The position numbers and the translations under genes were made by a program. A stretch of 64,000 nt of DNA from Fallopia convolvulus (lineage: Eukaryota > Streptophyta > Magnoliopsida > Caryophyllales > Polygonaceae): NCBI GenBank assembly GCA_964016875.1, contig OZ024721.1, forward strand, positions 4,779,001-4,843,000, read 5' to 3'. Positions 1 to 10,279 of this stretch are shown in pieces (positions within the stretch are counted from its first letter, which is position 1; each line of letters begins with the position of its first letter). Under the pieces are notes generated by a model. It worked only from the letters and a program-made list of their open reading frames with translations. It did not search any database and was not told where the DNA came from.

Positions 1-1190
1 CCCTTAGCATGGCCGCCCGTTGGAAGAGTATGACAATGTCGGATTACTCCCTCTATCTCATCGTCCGGCAAACAACGCCTAAAGATATGATCACTCCCTT
101 GCTTGAAGAGGTAGGGATCGTCCCAATAGTATTGCTTGGCGTCGTGGAGGAACTTCTTTTTGGCTTGGGAAGTCAATCCATCAGGGATAATGCCTCCTAC
201 AACATAGTTAGCAAAATCCGCAAACCAAGGGGTTTTCGCCCCTTGAATAGCATATACAGAATGGCAAGAGAGCATGGGAGGAGAAGAGTGAAGAATAGTA
301 GTAAGCACACAAGAAGAGTGAGAAGAATGACCTGGATCGACCGTGGTGAGGGTCAGAGCCATGCTATCCAGCTCGGTGTCAGCCAAGTTCTGCATGTGGA
401 GGCTCGTCTCTGATCCAGGTGTGGTCGTCTTCGACCAAATAGTGGTCGTCGTCGAGTCATGAGTGGTCGACCTCGACCCACAATTGGTTGTCTTCGACCC
501 AGAATTGGTTATTTTCGACCCAGGATGGTCGACTTTGATCCGTAAGACTTCACTGCTCAAGAGAATTTCGTCTGGGCGAGAGTCATTGATGGGTATAGTG
601 TCTCCGGACTCCTTGATATGCTCCATGGGTAACCGAGAAAGGTGGTCCGCCACAAGATTCTCTGCTCCTTTCTTATCCCTTATCTCAAGGTCAAATTCTT
701 GCAATAGAAGAACCCATCGGAGTAATCTCGGTTTGGCGTCCTTCTTATCCATAAGGTAACGGATAGCTGCATGATCGGTGTAGACAATCACCTTGGAACC
801 CACCAAATATGACCGGAACTTCTCAAACGCAAATACAACGGCTAGGAACTCCTTCTCCGTGGTCGTGTACTTGCTTTGGACTTCATCGAGTGTCTTGCTC
901 GCATAGTAGATAGCATGAAGCTTCTTCTCTCTTCTTTGCCCAAGGACCGCGCCCACGGCGTAGTCACTAGCGTCGCACATGATTTCGAAGGGAAGTGTCC
1001 AATCCGGAGGTTGCATGATAGGGGCCGACACAAGTGCATCCCGGATCCTGTGAAAAGCTTCAAGACACTCGGAAGAAAACTCAAACACAACATCCTTCAT
1101 TTATAGGTTAGTTAATGGTTTAGTAATCTTAGAGAAATCTTGAATGAACCTCCTATAAAACCCGGCGTGGTCTAGAAAACTCCTAACATC
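1..1190 (-). pseudogene. pol fragment: RT thumb, RNase H and start of integrase (Athila-like)
   Basis: Minus-strand translation gives the connection after RT (VKDVRSFL, FYRRFI), the Ty3 RNase H with CDASDYAVGAVLGQ and the YTDHAA motif, and then the HHCC zinc-finger start of integrase at the window edge (HCHTLPTGGHA). It continues the reading of the gag-pol segment 1193-3802 but in another frame, so a frameshift lies near 1190-1200. An in-frame TAA at 1101-1103 interrupts the segment just before the RNase H. Between RNase H and integrase (about 423-540) the protein is padded by a seven-residue repeat encoded by a 21-bp minisatellite. This is a defective copy. Confidence 0.82.
423..541. repeat. 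21-bp minisatellite of GGTCG..CGACC palindromes (pol)
   Basis: GGTCG or close variants begin at 423, 444, 465, 486, 507 and about 527, an almost exact 21-bp period. Each unit is an imperfect palindrome (for example GGTCGTCTTCGACC at 423-436). The period is seven codons, so the array adds a Ser/Thr/Lys-rich seven-residue repeat without breaking the frame. Confidence 0.85.
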
Positions 1191-1192
1191 TT

Positions 1193-3802
1193 TCACGAAG
1201 GAAGGGGTGGCAATTTTTCAATTAATTCAATTTTAGCCTTGTCAACTTCAATTCCCCTTTTTGACACTACATGACCTAGGACAATTCCTTCTTGAACCAT
1301 AAAGTAACACTTCTCCCAATTAAGCACTAGTTTAGTCTCCTCACATCTCCTAAGTACTCTAGCAAGATTGGCAAGACAAGAGTCAAAAGTGGTACCGTAA
1401 ACCGAGAAATCATCCATAAATACCTCCACGATATCCTCAATCATGTCGGAAAAGATGGCCATCATACACCGTTGCAAGGTGGTCGGGGCGTTGCAAAGCC
1501 CAAATGGCATCCTCCTATAAGCAAATGTGCCATAAGAACATGTGAAGGTGGTCTTCTCTTGATCATCGGGATGTATCGGAACCTGCCAAAAACCACTATA
1601 GCCATCGAGATAACAAAAATAGTCATGCAAAGCTAATCTCTCTAGCACTTGGTCAATAAAAGGCAAGGGGAAATGATCCTTTCTAGTGGCACTATTAAGT
1701 TTTCTATAGTCTATGCACATACGCCAACTAATGGTAGTCCTAGTGGGAACCAACTCGCCTTTTTCATTCTCAACAACAGTAAGACCACTCTTTTTAGGCA
1801 CAACATGAATGGGGCTTACCCACTTGCTATCCGAAATTTGGAAGATGATACCTGCATCGAGCATTCTTAAGATCTCTTTCTTTACCACTTCCTTCATATT
1901 CGGGTTGAGCCTCCGTTGGTACTCTATAGTTGGCTTGTGTTCTTCCTCAAGGAAAATACGATGCATACACAAAGAAGGTGAGAGGCCACTCAAATCCTCA
2001 AGTGAGTATCCAATGGCCTTCCTATGAGTCCTAAGAACATTCAACAACTTTCCAACTTCTTCCGCATTAAGGTTAGCATTAATAATGACAGGAAAAGTGG
2101 AATTTGGGCCAAGAAACTCATACCTCAAAGACTCGGGAAGAGTCTTAAGCTCTGGAGTAGGTGGTGGTGGTGTAATGATGTCATCAACTTTCTCCATCTT
2201 GAAAAGCTCTTCAAAGTAAGCATTAGTGGTGACGAGGTGCGATTCGTCATCTGCCTCCAAAAGGGTCGGCTCCGACCATAAAGGGGTCGGTACCGAGCCA
2301 GAGGCAATCACAAAATCCTCAGAAACGATCGGAATAGGGGTGGGTGTCGAGCTGGATATGGTCGGGGACGACCTGGATGTGGTCGGTGTCGACCCTGCAG
2401 TTTCTTCCTCGTCTTTATCTTCACTTGTGTAAGCTCCAAGCAAGCGTTCGATCGGATCTTCACAGTCAATGTAATTCGAGTGAGTGTACAACATTTTCAC
2501 TTCCATAGGTTCACCGGTTTCCTTCATCGTTGGATTGAACCGGAACTCAACCACCTCATTGACGATTTCAAAAGTAAGGAGGCCTTTCTTCACATCAATA
2601 ATGGCTCCGGCGGTTGCAAGAAAAGGTCGCCCAAGAATGATCGGGACGACAGGGTCCTCCGGCATCTCCATAACAATAAAATCATTAGGCACAAAGAACT
2701 TGCCAACTTGAATAGGGAAATCATCGACAACACCGGTTGGTTTTACACAAGAACCGTCTGCCATATAGAGCTTCATATTCACCGGGACCAAAGGGCCCAT
2801 GTTTGTTTTGGACCATATAGAGAGAGGAAGAAGACTAGCACTTGCACCAAGATCACATAAAGCTTTAAAGCGATGAGCACCTATGCCAATAGTAATTGCA
2901 AATTTACCCGGATCGCCAAGTTTCTTCGGGAGCTCTAGAGATCGCACCTCATCGGTTAATTCGGACATCGACTGCTTCTTTGACAGGATCTCTTTAAGAA
3001 ATTTGGTGTAAGCGGGCATCTCATTCAAAGCTTCGGCAAAAGGAATAGTGATGTTAAGCCCCTGAAGAACCTGCACAAAACGCTTGAATTTGCCTTCTGT
3101 GGAATCCTTAGCCTTCTTGGATGGGAAGGGAAGCACCTTCGTTGTTGATGTAGAAGGAACGGATGTAAGAACACCGGGAATTGGGTCGGTCACGACCCTT
3201 GGTGGCTCGGTTACGACCTCCTTTGTAGTGGAGGGGAGGTCGGTTACGACCCTGGTTGGGTCGGTAACGACCTCTCCTGAGCTAGGATGGTCGTCCTCGT
3301 CCTTTCCCTGCTTGTTCGTACCTCGATCCGGTAGCTTCTTTCCGCTTCTCAGATGGACCACAACAATTTGACCTCTCGGGTTCTCATCGGAATGGCCCGA
3401 CAATCGCCCTTGGGGTCTTGGAATTTGAGCCGCTAGATCACCAAGTTGGGAGTTCACATTCTTCCTCCATGCTTCAAAGTCTCTTAATTGGTTTTGAACC
3501 CCTTTTAGATCAGTGTGAACGCCATTCATTCCCTCTAGGAGTCCTTGCGCCCAAGCGGGTGGCTCTTGGTAACCAGGAGGTCTATAAGGAGGGGCTCTTT
3601 GCTCTTGTGGTTGGAAACCTTGACCGTGGCCATTGTTGTTCCATTGAGGATAATTGTTGTTGTTGTTCCTCCCTAGATAAGCATTGTTTTGACCTCGGCA
3701 TAAGCTTCGCATAAGCTTCGACGGCTCGAACTTGTTCCACGTTCTTGTTCCACGTTCGTGCAAGAAGCGGTAGTGTGAGCTTGGGAACCACATTCTTGAC
3801 AA
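1193..3802 (-). CDS. Athila-like gag C-terminus, aspartic protease and reverse transcriptase
   Basis: An open frame of 869 residues. The first about 100 residues are an Asn/Gln/Pro-rich gag tail. A Thr/Pro/Val linker follows, which includes repeats from the 21-bp palindrome family (about 3184-3272). The retropepsin core CDLGASASLLP appears near residue 315 (the usual DSGA/DTGA triad is DLGA, as is normal in Athila elements). Reverse transcriptase fills the last third, with the catalytic FMDDF near 1410-1425. The frame ends at a stop just after LPPLPS, where related elements continue into VKDVRSF, so this end is a frameshift and not the natural terminus. The upstream end overlaps the gag reading frame (3673-4152), also through a frameshift. 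It would polymerise cDNA in virus-like particles if intact. Confidence 0.85.
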   Translation of the reverse strand: MSRMWFPSSHYRFLHERGTRTWNKFEPSKLMRSLCRGQNNAYLGRNNNNNYPQWNNNGHGQGFQPQEQRAPPYRPPGYQEPPAWAQGLLEGMNGVHTDLKGVQNQLRDFEAWRKNVNSQLGDLAAQIPRPQGRLSGHSDENPRGQIVVVHLRSGKKLPDRGTNKQGKDEDDHPSSGEVVTDPTRVVTDLPSTTKEVVTEPPRVVTDPIPGVLTSVPSTSTTKVLPFPSKKAKDSTEGKFKRFVQVLQGLNITIPFAEALNEMPAYTKFLKEILSKKQSMSELTDEVRSLELPKKLGDPGKFAITIGIGAHRFKALCDLGASASLLPLSIWSKTNMGPLVPVNMKLYMADGSCVKPTGVVDDFPIQVGKFFVPNDFIVMEMPEDPVVPIILGRPFLATAGAIIDVKKGLLTFEIVNEVVEFRFNPTMKETGEPMEVKMLYTHSNYIDCEDPIERLLGAYTSEDKDEEETAGSTPTTSRSSPTISSSTPTPIPIVSEDFVIASGSVPTPLWSEPTLLEADDESHLVTTNAYFEELFKMEKVDDIITPPPPTPELKTLPESLRYEFLGPNSTFPVIINANLNAEEVGKLLNVLRTHRKAIGYSLEDLSGLSPSLCMHRIFLEEEHKPTIEYQRRLNPNMKEVVKKEILRMLDAGIIFQISDSKWVSPIHVVPKKSGLTVVENEKGELVPTRTTISWRMCIDYRKLNSATRKDHFPLPFIDQVLERLALHDYFCYLDGYSGFWQVPIHPDDQEKTTFTCSYGTFAYRRMPFGLCNAPTTLQRCMMAIFSDMIEDIVEVFMDDFSVYGTTFDSCLANLARVLRRCEETKLVLNWEKCYFMVQEGIVLGHVVSKRGIEVDKAKIELIEKLPPLPS
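2264..2394. repeat. 21-bp-spaced GGTCGG palindrome pairs (PR-RT linker)
   Basis: GGTCGG starts at 2264 and 2285, and again at 2360 and 2381 with a weaker unit just before. Each is half of a 14-bp imperfect palindrome ending CGACC or CGAGCC. Spacing is exactly 21 bp within each pair. Confidence 0.8.
3184..3272. repeat. 21-bp-spaced GGTCGG palindrome pairs (gag-PR linker)
   Basis: Two pairs: units starting at 3184 and about 3204, and at 3238 and 3259. The core is GGTCGGTnACGACC. In the protein they read as repeats of VVTD/VVTEP. Confidence 0.82.
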
Positions 3803-4814
3803 GATTGAGTGGTGGATTTGAAGTGGTTCACTTGCTTCTTAAGCTGGTTTATCTCATCTTGCATAAAGTGAAACCTCACATCTTGATCAATTGGTTCGGT
3901 ATTAGGATCATAAATTCTCTTTTGTTGAACCTTGATGGCTTGTTGGGTGCCATACATTGCATCATAATTTGTGAGTTTGTCCAACAAAGCCCAAGCTTGA
4001 TCGGGGTCCATCTCAATGAACCCACAATCGGTGTGGAGGTTGATTCGATCTTTTGTAGCGGCATTAATTCTCTGGAAGAAAATTTCCTGAAGCACGTAAG
4101 GAGGTTGTCCGTGTGTAGGACATTGCCGAAGAAGTTCCTTAAACCGCTCCAAGTTTCCACAAAAGTCTCATTGGGAAGTTGATGATAAGAAGTGATGCGC
4201 TTTCTTAGCTCTATAGTCTTGGCTGGCGGAAAGAATTTTGTTAGAAACTGATCATGCAGAGCCTTCCATATAGTAATCGACCTGGAGGGTAAACTTTCAA
4301 GCCAAGTGAGGGCCTTTCCGGCCAAAGACCATTTGAACGCTTTCAAAAGCACATATTCAAGCGATACATCATCAGCGGCAATAGTGTCACAGAGGTCAGT
4401 GAAGTTCTTGATGTGCTCCATAGGGCATTCGGTGGGCTTGCCTTCAAATTGAGAGCTCTTGATAAGAGTGCTGAAGTGTGACTTTATCTCAAAAGCGTGC
4501 TCGATAGCAGGGAGCACAATAGCAGATTCGGGAACTTTAAATTCAGGATGCATGTACTGCTTTACATTGCGCGGAATAGCATCAAGTTGTTGTTGAAGAC
4601 GGGCAACAGCCTCCCTTTCCCTTTGTGCAGCAGCAGTTTGAGCATCACGCTCTCTTTGTATACCTTCCATTTGAAGGCGAAAGTCAGCCATCTGGCGAGA
4701 AAGTTCCTCAGCGTTGGCCATTGCTCTTCGTTCTCTTAGCCTACGGTGAAGGGTTCTCTCAAGTTCGGGATCAAAAGGAAAATGGTCGACTCCCCTTCGC
4801 GAACTAGAGGGCAT
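3673..4814 (-). pseudogene. Athila-like gag, frameshifted
   Basis: Gag starts at the Met at 4814 (MPSSSRRG, preceded by only four extra codons in the frame). A coiled, Gln/Arg-rich stretch and the retrotransposon gag core follow (HIKNFTDLCDTI, WLESLPSRSI, FLTKFFPPAKT). At about 4.1 kb the frame changes; the remainder continues in the frame that ends at 3673 (QAWALLDKLTNYD, then a CxxC..H zinc-knuckle-like CQECGSQAHTTASC). The capsid would package the element RNA. The frameshift makes the present copy defective. Confidence 0.8.
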
Positions 4815-4917
4815 ACACCTGCACACACAATCACGAGAAAACGAATTAGTAAAGACAAAAGGGTATGGGCTATTCCCAAACTCGAAAGATAACTAGACAA
4901 AGAAACTAAACTAGAAT

Positions 4918-4934
4918 CCCCGACAACGGCGCCA
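4918..4934 (-). promoter_or_regulatory. primer-binding site (tRNA-Asp type)
   Basis: On the minus strand TGGCGCCGTTGTCGGGG lies three bases inside the 5' LTR end. It matches the primer-binding site usual in Athila elements, complementary to the 3' end of tRNA-Asp. Confidence 0.85.
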
Positions 4935-5093
4935 ATTTGTTGAAAGGGTTTCTTGACAACAAATAAATTTATAAGTCAAGACCCCGTTGAGTACAGGGAG
5001 GTCAGGTTCGTCCATGGGAATTAGAAGTATCTAAGTCTAGCTATTAATCCTACTAAAATTAAAACAAAACAAAACAAAACACACGCAACAAGT

Positions 5094-5207
5094 GCTCGGC
5101 ATCGACCCACACCAGGTCGGAGACGACCTATACGCGACACAAAAATACCAGAAAAACTGGAAAGGACTGAGAGCGCGGTACCGACCTAAAGGGGGTCGTC
5201 ACTGACC
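5094..5207. repeat. two GGTCG..CGACC palindrome pairs in the LTR
   Basis: Units start at 5094 and 5115, and at 5173 and 5194; both pairs are spaced 21 bp. The same motif family as in the coding region of the same element. Confidence 0.8.
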
Positions 5208-5969
5208 TATCCGGGTAACAAATAGACTTCAAAAAATCAAATTAAAAGAGATCTAGAGCAAAGGATTCACCACAACAAGCTATGCATGCAAACATAAATC
5301 CAAATCAACCAAAAATAACCCCATGAATGACTTTCGTCATGAATAATCAAGCATAACTCCTAACTTTCGTAAAGATCTAAACTTGCTACCCTACTTGTTT
5401 TCTAAAGGTTTCAACTTTCGCTTTCACCCCAAATATTATCCAAATTTACAATTCAATCTTTCAATTCAATTACGAACATGAACATGCCTCAACTTTCATC
5501 AAGGAATTGATAACAAACAAGAAGAATAAAGGATAGAGATTAAAAGAGATGGTTTATTCAAAGATTCATGCTTTAATCATGCACAACTCGTCGGGTTTCA
5601 CCCCAACCCTAGAAAAATAGACTACTCACGATCCATCACGCAATCAACATCCATAAATAAAAGAGAAGACATAATTCAAAACCAAACAAACTTCAATTGA
5701 AAAGACAACTTACAATCTCAAGCAAACCTCCAAGTCTCTCTTAAAATTGTCCAAGAGCTTGAATAAGAGTTAACCCTAGAAAACAAACTTGCAAACTTGT
5801 TCCGTCTCTCCAAAAGCGTCCCTACTTAAAACTAACCCTAAAAGAACCTTATATAGTGGTAGGAATGTCTTCATAAGGAAACTAAATTCTATCTTAAAAA
5901 GGCCCATAAATAAAACATTTACTAAAACCTAACTTAAGGCGCAAGTTTAATTCCGCTAGACACGGAGGC

Positions 5970-6004
5970 GCTCGGTACCGACCCAGAGTGGGTCGTCACC
6001 GACC
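5970..6004. repeat. GGTCG..CGACC palindrome pair in the LTR
   Basis: Units start at 5970 (GCTCGGTACCGACC) and 5991 (GGTCGTCACCGACC), spaced 21 bp. Confidence 0.8.
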
Positions 6005-6539
6005 TCATCAGCACTTGGTTTCTTCACTTCTTTGCCCGAAACTTGCTCCAAAGCTTGGTTCTTCTTCAATGTTCCTTCTTTAATCGCTCTTAGCCTTCTA
6101 AGACTTCCTTTAGCTCCTTTTTAAAGCATCTTCATCTTGCAAACTTCACCTTGGAATCATCAAACCTTCAATTGCAATCGACTCTCGGCCTTCTATCAAC
6201 ATCACCACAAGTCAACTCTAACGCCACCTCCTAGAAAGCTTGAAAAACCGGGATATCTCCTCCTCAACGCTTCAAATACCTACAAAAACAACAAACAAGC
6301 ACAAACGACTCCAACTCTCTAGAGAGGGTCGGAATTATATGCAAAACAACACAATAAACCTATAAAAGACTCAACCTAGCTAGAAAACTACCCACAAAAA
6401 CCAACTAAAAAGTGTGACATCAGGTATATCCCGAACCTAGGAGGCGGATGACACTGTAAGAGGAGTTGATTACGGGTTGGACAACTCAAGCGAACTACGA
6501 GAGGATGATGGCGCGATTTGATAGTGGTCTGACGACACT

Positions 6540-6751
6540 GTATACAAGTGCAAAAATCTGGGTTTTTTATTTGCAAAGTTTTGGGGTTTTTTCTCCAATA
6601 TTTCATCTCTTCTATCTACTTCCCCTCCTTGGGCTTACGGTTCTAGGTTGTGGTAAGCGTGTGAACTTGTACTTAATCTTTAATGTTGTAACTTTTAAAA
6701 CACATGCTTTCGATGGATATCCACCAATATTTATGCTCTCTAAAAAAAAGA
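6540..6751. repeat. host repeat R1, left half (split by the Tat element)
   Basis: Similar to 34610-34771 (shared stretches include TTTCATCTCTTCTATCTAC and ACTTTTAAAACAC). It continues at 16521-16740 on the other side of the Tat element, whereas the relative at 34.6-35.0 kb is uninterrupted. The bases 6420-6539 before it are unassigned. Confidence 0.75.
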
Positions 6752-7167
6752 TGTTTTGGTCAATTTCCGACCAGTGATGATCAAAGACGAACCTTAGGAT
6801 TTGTGGGGACAAACTAACCGATAAAACTCAAAATATATAACCAAAGCAAGTGTTTATATTCAAGTAGTTGCAGATTACAGTGGATCGATTACAATGTTCT
6901 CGCTTGCCTCTATTTCTGGTCTCATTCTCCTATTAAATATGGCTTCTGATCTCAACTCCTGCCCCCCCCCCCCCCCCCCCCCGTCCTCTGGGATCGTGCC
7001 CCCATCTCCCCACGTTTCGAGCTCCATCTTCTGGCGGTTGCTCTCGAACTCCAACTGCCGAATTCTTCGCTTCTGGGAGACGATCTCAGCGACCTGAATT
7101 TTGTTGTTGGGCCTGATTGCTAGCGACTTGGGCCGATGGGTGGACGGGTGATTCCTTCGGCCCAACA
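6752..7167 (-). repeat. 3' LTR of Tat-type element
   Basis: 416 bp on the plus strand from TGTTTTGGTC to GGCCCAACA. Contains a run of 21 C at 6962-6982. Confidence 0.92.
6962..6982. repeat. poly-C tract in LTR
   Basis: 21 consecutive C; the partner LTR has 16 at 16320-16335. The length difference is the kind expected from slippage (or assembly error) in a homopolymer. Confidence 0.9.
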
Positions 7168-7438
7168 ATAGCCCCAGAAGATATGGATGAATTTGAATTC
7201 ACCAAATCTTCTCGTTTGTTGGCCTCCGGGATCTTGGCTATCTCGAATCTTCCACGTGTAAGGCTCGGATCCCTCTACGCGTCTTGTATTGCAGATGAAA
7301 GGACGTTTGCCCTCTTTATTTACTGCGCCTCGCGAAGGCAATTCATTATTTCACTGCTTCGTTGATCTCTCCCGAGGTACGAGTCTCTTACCCTTCTTTC
7401 TCTCTTCTTCATTTCCCAGTCTCTTTCTTCCGTTTTCC

Positions 7439-9301
7439 ATGGCTAGGGATAGGGCATCTTCCAGGCATGGCTTCTCGTCGTCTGGTATTCTCCAAGAGTG
7501 TGATAGGGTTCCGAACACGATGTCTTTAGAGGAGATAAACCAAACTCTCTTAGAAGGGGGGTTCCCAGGGGGTGTAGTCGCTCTGTGCCCTGAGGCCGAG
7601 CATTCGGACTGGGTTCGTCCCGGCTGGGTCTGTTTCTTTGAGTTCCCTTTCACCATCTCCTGTCGATTCCATTTTCCTCCCATTATTCAAGAGTTTCTGG
7701 CGCGGTTTAAACTGTCCCCTGCACAGCTCCTCCCTTCTGCCTGGAAAATCCTTTCATGGGTGAGTCGAATGGCTGAGGTTGCGGGTGTAGATTTTACCGT
7801 TTCTGATCTGCTCCAAGCCTATCGCATCACCACGGTAAGGAAGGGGAGGTTTATTCTGCAATCCCGTACTGCTCGTCAGCCTCTTGTTTTAAACACCAAG
7901 GTCAACGGGAAGGGTTGGGCTAGTCATTTTTTCTTTGTCGAGCTCGCGTCTCTAACCCCCGAAAGCCGTCTGTTTTTGCATGACAAGTGGAATCCCGCTA
8001 GTAAGATTTTTCTGTTCTTTCTCCGTGTTGGGCGGCGACCTTCTCTTAACGCGTATTTATCCTTTGCTCCCTTGGCTCTGCAGGTATCCCGGATAACGTC
8101 GAGCCACCGAGTTGTTCGGAGAGGGTTTTATCGAGGCTTTTCGGGCTTACCTCCGCGCAAAGGACGTTTGGATCGTCTCTCTCCGAGCCGTCCGACGAGT
8201 CCTCAAAGAACGAAGGCAGCGATACTTCCTCAGATTCAGGAGACAAGGGTGAAAAGGTTTGCCTTCCCATTGTCAAGATGTCTGCTGTACCGACTTCAAC
8301 TAATGCTTCTGGACCTTCCGTGGGTGAGTCCTTTTCCCTGGCTTGTTCTTACATAGCTGTTTTGATGTGGCTTGACTTGCTTTTTGCTTTCCAGAGACTC
8401 GGGCGCGCAGGTCAGGTTCTTCCTTTTCTGCTTCGGACCTGATCCTTAAAAAGACTCGTTCTGGCGACTCAAGGCCTCCAGCTGCTCCTATAGTCAAGAA
8501 GGAATCGTCGGACATCCCTGGGACCTCACGCAAGCGTCCTGCCCGAAGTGATGATGATCCGCTAGACCTCCAAGACGACGCTTCTTCCGACTGCCAATCC
8601 CTCCAGCGTTATCGTGATCCCAATTTCAGGAAGTGCCCAGCCCCTGTCTCCGCACATGCCATGGCAACTGAGGTAGGCGTGGGAGCCTGGAAGGTAACTG
8701 GCCTCTTACTCTGTTTTGTTTGACGGTCGTGATGGGCAGCCCTTATGGGGTTAGACTCTAACTCTTGCTTCTTTCCTGCATGCAGCTTTTTCAGGAAGTC
8801 GGCTTATTCATTGATGAGATGGACAAGGAGTTTGCTGAACACGAGCGGAGGAGGCATGAGGTCGCCCGACACCGTGAGGAGATTGATAAGGCTCGAGCGC
8901 AATCTGCCGCTCGGGCCCGGGCTTTAGCTGCTCAGGAAGAGGCCGCGAGGGCGCGGGTCGCAGAACTGGAATGGACGATTGCTGCTCAGGAGGCTAAGAT
9001 GAGGGATCTGGAGGCGAGAGCTGCTAAGGTGCCCTCCATGGGGAAGGCTGACGGGGAGGATATTGGCGCGTTTTTCAGTATGCTGGCTCGGCTCGAGACC
9101 ATCAGGGAGTTTGTGGCAAGGAAGCTGTCTGTCGGGGACGCGGACAAATTTAATGAGCAATTCTTGGATTCTTTCCCCGGCGGAGTGCCTTCGGCACGCA
9201 TTGCGTCTCTGCTAAGCCCCTTGTTAACCGCAACGGAGCAGCTGAATTTGGAAGGCGACGAGCAGATGGAGGAAATGGGCGTTTCTGGGAACCCTGCATG
9301 A
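7439..9301 (+). CDS. antisense gene of the Tat element: Transposase_28-like ('putative gypsy type transposon') protein, four exons
   Basis: Exons by splice signals and phase: 7439-8000, 8084-8323, 8395-8693, 8786-9301, total 1617 bp = 538 codons plus stop. Donors are GTAAGA, GTGAGT and GTAACT; acceptors end CTGCAG, TTCCAG and TGCAG. The start sits in a good plant context (CCATGG). Exon 1 has the plant retroelement antisense-ORF domain, with a conserved run of Trp/Phe/Pro residues (FPFTISCRFHFPP, LARFKLSPAQLLPSAW). Exons 2-3 are Ser/Pro/Asp-rich and disordered. Exon 4 is an Ala/Glu/Arg-rich coiled coil (about residues 370-440). It lies on the strand opposite gag-pol, between the integrase stop and the 3' LTR. 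Function of this family is unknown; splicing is predicted, not proven. Confidence 0.72.
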
Positions 9302-10279
9302 TGATCTGGTGATTGTGAAGAAGTCCGGCAGCTCAGGCCGTCTGTAAAAATTATCTTTTGTTTTTCTGGGGATAATCCGTTAACAAACAAGTAGTACCTC
9401 ATCGGCGTGTCGTTTATCGGGCGTCTGGTGCGGGTTTCATGTTGTGGTGGCGTAGCCACGGATATTTTGTTTATGTTTTGCCCCCCGTCAAGGGGCGGGG
9501 GTTCTTATCTGCTGTTGTGTTCTTTGTTTTATTGTACTTTGCTTGTGCTTTGTGTTGGTGTTTTGCGCAGGTGCTTCTCTTCTACGTGTCGACTGGTGTC
9601 CAAGCAGCCCCTGCAGAAGGCCGAATGTTTCAGGAGATGCATAGCTATGGCTTTGAGGGTGAGGAGATCCTCAACCAGGGTTATGGGTGACTCGAGTTGT
9701 ATTCTCGAGCCCCTGCTGGTAGAAAGAGATCACCTACATGAGGGCGCGCGAAGGACGAGATCCGTCGTTTTCCGCAGTGCCCTGACGATTATTGTCGATG
9801 ATCTGGCGATTGCTGGCGGAGCTGGCGACGCGGGAGTTTATTCCTTATTGCCGACTGGCGAGCTTTTGCGAAGCGGCCTCTCGAGGATATTAATGGCTGG
9901 CGAATCTGCCGGATAGCGGGCGTCTAGGAGGTTACTTCCTGTGCCATGTAGACAAGCTTGTAAAAAATGTCGTTTTGTATACAAGCAAAGTATTTAGAAT
10001 TTTGGAAAGCTTTGTTACCGCTTTATCATCTTATTTCTGGTTTCTCTCCCGCTCTTCAGGGTTCCCCTTTCCTGGCGACGACTGCCGAGAGTAACTCCTT
10101 CGAGAGGTTTTCTCTGTTTTTTTTTATTTTCTGCCGTTGCTTTCTTTTTCTGGAGATATGTCATACGCGTGTTCGAAATTAAAAACATTCTATTCGATTG
10201 AATTTTCTTGAGAAAGTTCACGGCATAGTTTAGATCTTACTTGGGTTTATTTGGCCGTTCTGGCGACTCGACTGCTCTT
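9302..10279. other. untranslated spacer of the Tat element
   Basis: Between the end of the antisense gene and the integrase stop. No convincing coding frame is seen; it probably holds the 3' ends of both converging transcripts. Confidence 0.5.

Larger units (their letters stand above)
1..6419 (-). mobile_element. Athila-like Ty3 LTR retrotransposon, cut by window start
   Basis: Reading on the minus strand from right to left: 5' LTR (4938-6419), primer-binding site (4918-4934), gag, protease, reverse transcriptase, RNase H and the start of integrase, which runs off the window at base 1. The gag/PR style (asparagine-rich gag tail, protease core DLGAS) and the tRNA-Asp-type primer site match the Athila/Tat branch of Ty3 elements. 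Coding is broken by a frameshift near 1195, a stop at 1101-1103 and a gag frameshift near 3.8-4.1 kb, so this copy is not autonomous. The 3' LTR and any env-like region lie outside the window. The base after the LTR is followed by TCAGG (6420-6424), one half of a possible target duplication. Confidence 0.9.
4938..6419 (-). repeat. 5' LTR of Athila-like element
   Basis: About 1482 bp. On the minus strand it begins TGTCACAC and ends with CA, next to the primer-binding site. It holds two pairs of 21-bp-spaced palindromes at 5094-5207 and one at 5970-6004. The partner LTR is outside the window, so the limits rest on the termini and the primer site. Confidence 0.8.

Noticed and set aside
1649..2860. 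Plus-strand frames opposite the Athila gag-pol
   Set aside because: Antisense shadows of a recognised RT/PR coding region with no domain of their own.
9407..9916. 169-residue plus-strand frame after the antisense gene
   Set aside because: Low-complexity Cys/Leu/Phe-rich reading in the spacer, no domain, no good start context.
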